A stretch of DNA of 6,970 bases, from NCBI GenBank assembly GCA_039927975.1, contig JBDSTZ010000420.1, positions 1 to 6,970 on the forward strand. Direction: 5' to 3'. Position numbers and translations under genes: made by a program. Each line of letters opens with the position of its first letter. Position 1 is the stretch's first letter. This DNA comes from JBDSTZ01 sp039927975 (GTDB lineage: Bacteria > Pseudomonadota > Gammaproteobacteria > Burkholderiales > Burkholderiaceae_D). Of this stretch, positions 5,325 through 6,970 are shown in pieces. The notes under the pieces were generated by a model. That model was given only the letters and a program-made list of their open reading frames with translations, did no database searches and was not told the origin of the DNA.

Positions 5325-6503
5325 TTACTTGAGGATGCCTGGCCGGTTGATGCTGAACTCGGCGATGTCGTACGGCGTCCTGCCGGTCGTCGCTAATTGC
5401 GTCAGGATGCGTCCGAACAGCGGCGTGAACTTGAAGGCCCGGCCCGACTCCCCCGTCAGCACAGCCACGTTCGGGTAACCGGGCAAGGTGTCGAGCACCA
5501 TCTGGCCATCCGCGCTCATGGTGTACAAGCAGGTCGAGGGGTCGTGCGCGACAGGCTCGACACCCTTGAAACGCTTGCCGACGAATTCGCTCAGCTGCCC
5601 CAGCACGTAAGGACTGGGCTGGTAGCTGCATTGCCTCGGATCGGTGTAATGCTGGTCGGTGAATTCGCAGCTGACCTTGATGTAGCCGGGCCGCTCGAAC
5701 GGTGGAAAACCATAGAACTGCTGCTGCACCCCGCCCACGGTGGGGCCGAACTCGAACCACATCGGCCACTCTTGGGTCGGGTCGACCTTGAAGTAGGCCA
5801 CGTTCATCTGCCAGATCTGCAAGTCGAGCTGCACACCAAACGGCGCGAACACCGTGTTCGACCAGGCCCCCGGCGACATGATCAGGCTGTCGGCGGTGAA
5901 GCGGCCCTGCTCGGTCTCGATGGTGTAGGTCCTGGTACCCGGCGTCGGATTGACGATCGTCGCCTTGCAGTGGTCGAGCAGGCGCGCGCCCTTGGCGATG
6001 GCGGCGTCGTGGAAGGTGCGCAGCGATTGCTGCACCTCGGTCGTCGCGCTGCTCGGCTGGTTGAGGCCGATGTAGTCGGCCGGCAGGTCGCGAAACACCG
6101 GGTAGGCGCGCAGCAACTCGTCGCGCTCGTAACGCTGGTAGGGAATGCCGAGGTCGCTCATCACATGCTGGCACTGGTGCAGGTCGCCCTCGACCGAGGC
6201 GCCGGCCAGGCCGTAGAACAGCAGGCCGTTGCGCTTGAGGAGGGTGACACCGGTCTCGTCCTCCATCTCGCGCCACAGGGCCAGCGAACTCTCGGCCAGC
6301 ATCGCCATGTTCTCTTCCGAATACATGATGCGGAACATGCGCGAGTAGCCGTCCGAGCTGCCCTTGTCGTTGTAAAAGGCGTTCTGCTCGAACAGCACGG
6401 TCTTGTGGCCGGCGGCGGCCGCGTAATAGGCGGCCGACAGGCCGATGGTGCCGCCGCCCAGAATGGCGACATCGTAATGGTTGTCCGTGGTGGCGTTGGT
6501 CAT
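5325..6503 (-). CDS. FAD-dependent amine/amino-acid oxidase, monomeric sarcosine oxidase (MSOX/MTOX) family
   Basis: The 392-residue length is typical of the family (about 370-390). The N-terminus has the dinucleotide-binding AILGGGTIGLSAAYY (13-27) and the acidic end of beta-2 in VLFEQ (36-40). GSSDGYSRMFRIMYSEE (48-64) corresponds to the GSHHGDTRIIR segment of sarcosine oxidase, and YGFPPF (264-269) and GYIKVS (273-278) follow. STCLYTMSADGQMVLD (323-338) contains C325 at the position of the cysteine that carries FAD covalently, and the protein ends in FSINRPGILK. The chemistry would be oxidation of a secondary or primary amine to an imine with release of H2O2. R58 and K358 match the carboxylate-binding pair and K276 the oxygen-activating lysine, but E280 and R355 stand where the Bacillus enzyme has His, so the substrate is probably not sarcosine. 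The start is ATG 6503 with GGAG at 6512-6509, five bases upstream. The gene lies 34 bp after an amine oxidase gene, probably in the same transcript. Confidence 0.88.
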   Translation of the reverse strand: MTNATTDNHYDVAILGGGTIGLSAAYYAAAAGHKTVLFEQNAFYNDKGSSDGYSRMFRIMYSEENMAMLAESSLALWREMEDETGVTLLKRNGLLFYGLAGASVEGDLHQCQHVMSDLGIPYQRYERDELLRAYPVFRDLPADYIGLNQPSSATTEVQQSLRTFHDAAIAKGARLLDHCKATIVNPTPGTRTYTIETEQGRFTADSLIMSPGAWSNTVFAPFGVQLDLQIWQMNVAYFKVDPTQEWPMWFEFGPTVGGVQQQFYGFPPFERPGYIKVSCEFTDQHYTDPRQCSYQPSPYVLGQLSEFVGKRFKGVEPVAHDPSTCLYTMSADGQMVLDTLPGYPNVAVLTGESGRAFKFTPLFGRILTQLATTGRTPYDIAEFSINRPGILK

Positions 6504-6537
6504 GCGCGCTCCGATAAAAGTCAGTGTGGGTGCAGGG

Positions 6538-6970
6538 TCAGAATGAATTGAGGGTGTCGTGCATGACGAAGGTCGGGTGGACCTCCTTGCTGCCCGGCTT
6601 GATGGGGATCGGCGTCAGCAAAGGGTACTCGGGACTGAGGCCTTCGATGCGCGGGATGCCGAACTTCTCGTTGAGCACCGATTCGGCCGTGCACAGCGCG
6701 CCCTCGACCCAGCCCTGGGCGTTCGAATACGCTTCGCCGCAGATATACACCGGAAATTCCTTGATCGGCTGGCGCACCGTGCGCATGATTTCCCAGGCCT
6801 TGTAGTGGGCCGCCCAGGCGTGGAAGCCGGCGCCGTACGGCCTCTGGGTCCAGTCCTGGTAATACGCGGCGAGCCGGCGCGACGGTGTCGGGCACAAGCC
6901 GTCGACCGAAAAACTTTGGCGCAGCATGCCCTCGGCCATTTCGCACATCTGCTCGCCGGCCGCCGCGCCG
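6538..6970 (-). CDS. Flavin monoamine oxidase / L-amino-acid oxidase family, C-terminal part (truncated by window)
   Basis: The frame stays open to the right edge of the window and gives 143 residues ending at TGA (6540-6538); the ATG at 6948 is internal and the true start lies outside. The segment PYGAGFHAWAAHYKAWEIM and then VYICGEAYSNAQGWVEGALC is the C-terminal FAD-binding signature of the flavin amine oxidase family (GEA...GWVEGAL), where the aromatic and Trp residues line the flavin. FGIPRIEGL follows, then a tail of about 35 residues with no recognised motif. Family members oxidise amines or L-amino acids, releasing H2O2 and ammonia. Which substrate this one uses cannot be told from the C-terminus. 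With the sarcosine-oxidase-like gene 34 bp downstream it forms a two-flavoenzyme unit. Confidence 0.85.
   Translation of the reverse strand, partial: GAAAGEQMCEMAEGMLRQSFSVDGLCPTPSRRLAAYYQDWTQRPYGAGFHAWAAHYKAWEIMRTVRQPIKEFPVYICGEAYSNAQGWVEGALCTAESVLNEKFGIPRIEGLSPEYPLLTPIPIKPGSKEVHPTFVMHDTLNSF

Noticed and set aside
5116..6276. Minus-strand frame of 386 codons overlapping the MSOX-like gene
   Set aside because: It is an out-of-frame reading of the same strand, Arg/Ala/Pro-rich, and continues through the AT-richer regulatory region; no motif supports it.
5397..6551. Long plus-strand open frame (384 codons) opposite the MSOX-like gene
   Set aside because: It is the antisense shadow of a gene with FAD-binding and covalent-flavin motifs; the translation shows no domain and runs across an intergenic gap.
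1..6970. tRNA, rRNA, CRISPR arrays, insertion sequences or phage genes
   Set aside because: Almost all of the window is occupied by the genes listed; no regularly spaced repeats, transposase or integrase motifs, terminal inverted repeats or tRNA-like cloverleaf were seen.

Overview
The window reads as chromosome of a high-GC betaproteobacterium. Codons strongly favour G/C at third positions, and there is a PEP-CTERM/exosortase substrate with a sigma-54-type promoter. A Ter-linked biosynthetic operon together with PEP-CTERM proteins suggests the Massilia/Duganella/Janthinobacterium group (Oxalobacteraceae). That placement is an inference from gene content and base composition, not a database match.

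Positions 1-4407 (+ strand) hold a tightly packed operon that enters the window from the left. Its order is: the 3' end of a phosphoribosyltransferase with a TRSP C-terminal domain, a Cof-like HAD phosphatase, a StiP/PRTase-like protein with a C-terminal PELOTA domain, a CitE-like (HpcH/HpaI-fold) lyase, and a TerA-like protein with two TerD-type regions. Junctions overlap by 32, 4 and 8 bp, followed by a 35-bp gap with a strong Shine-Dalgarno site. This set corresponds to the 'biosynthetic module' described by comparative genomics around tellurium-resistance (Ter) genes (Anantharaman, Iyer and Aravind), predicted to make a nucleoside-like metabolite. To my knowledge the product and chemistry have not been shown. 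A plausible division of labour is C-C bond chemistry by the lyase, ribosyl transfer from PRPP by the PRTases, dephosphorylation by the HAD enzyme, and a Ca2+-binding TerD-family effector or sensor.

Positions 4408-4468 carry a stem-loop that serves as a shared terminator between convergent units.

Positions 4469-5107 (- strand) encode a secreted PEP-CTERM protein with EF-hand/dockerin-like calcium loops. Its upstream region (5108-5324) contains a near-consensus -24/-12 sigma-54 promoter with correct GG/GC spacing and repeated TTTCC/GGAAA motifs farther upstream that could be activator sites.

Positions 5325-6970 (- strand) carry two flavoenzyme genes in one probable operon: the 3' part of a flavin monoamine/L-amino-acid oxidase and, 34 bp downstream, a complete sarcosine-oxidase-family (MSOX/MTOX-like) FAD enzyme that keeps the covalent-flavin cysteine but differs at active-site histidine positions. 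No RNA genes, mobile elements or CRISPR arrays were seen.
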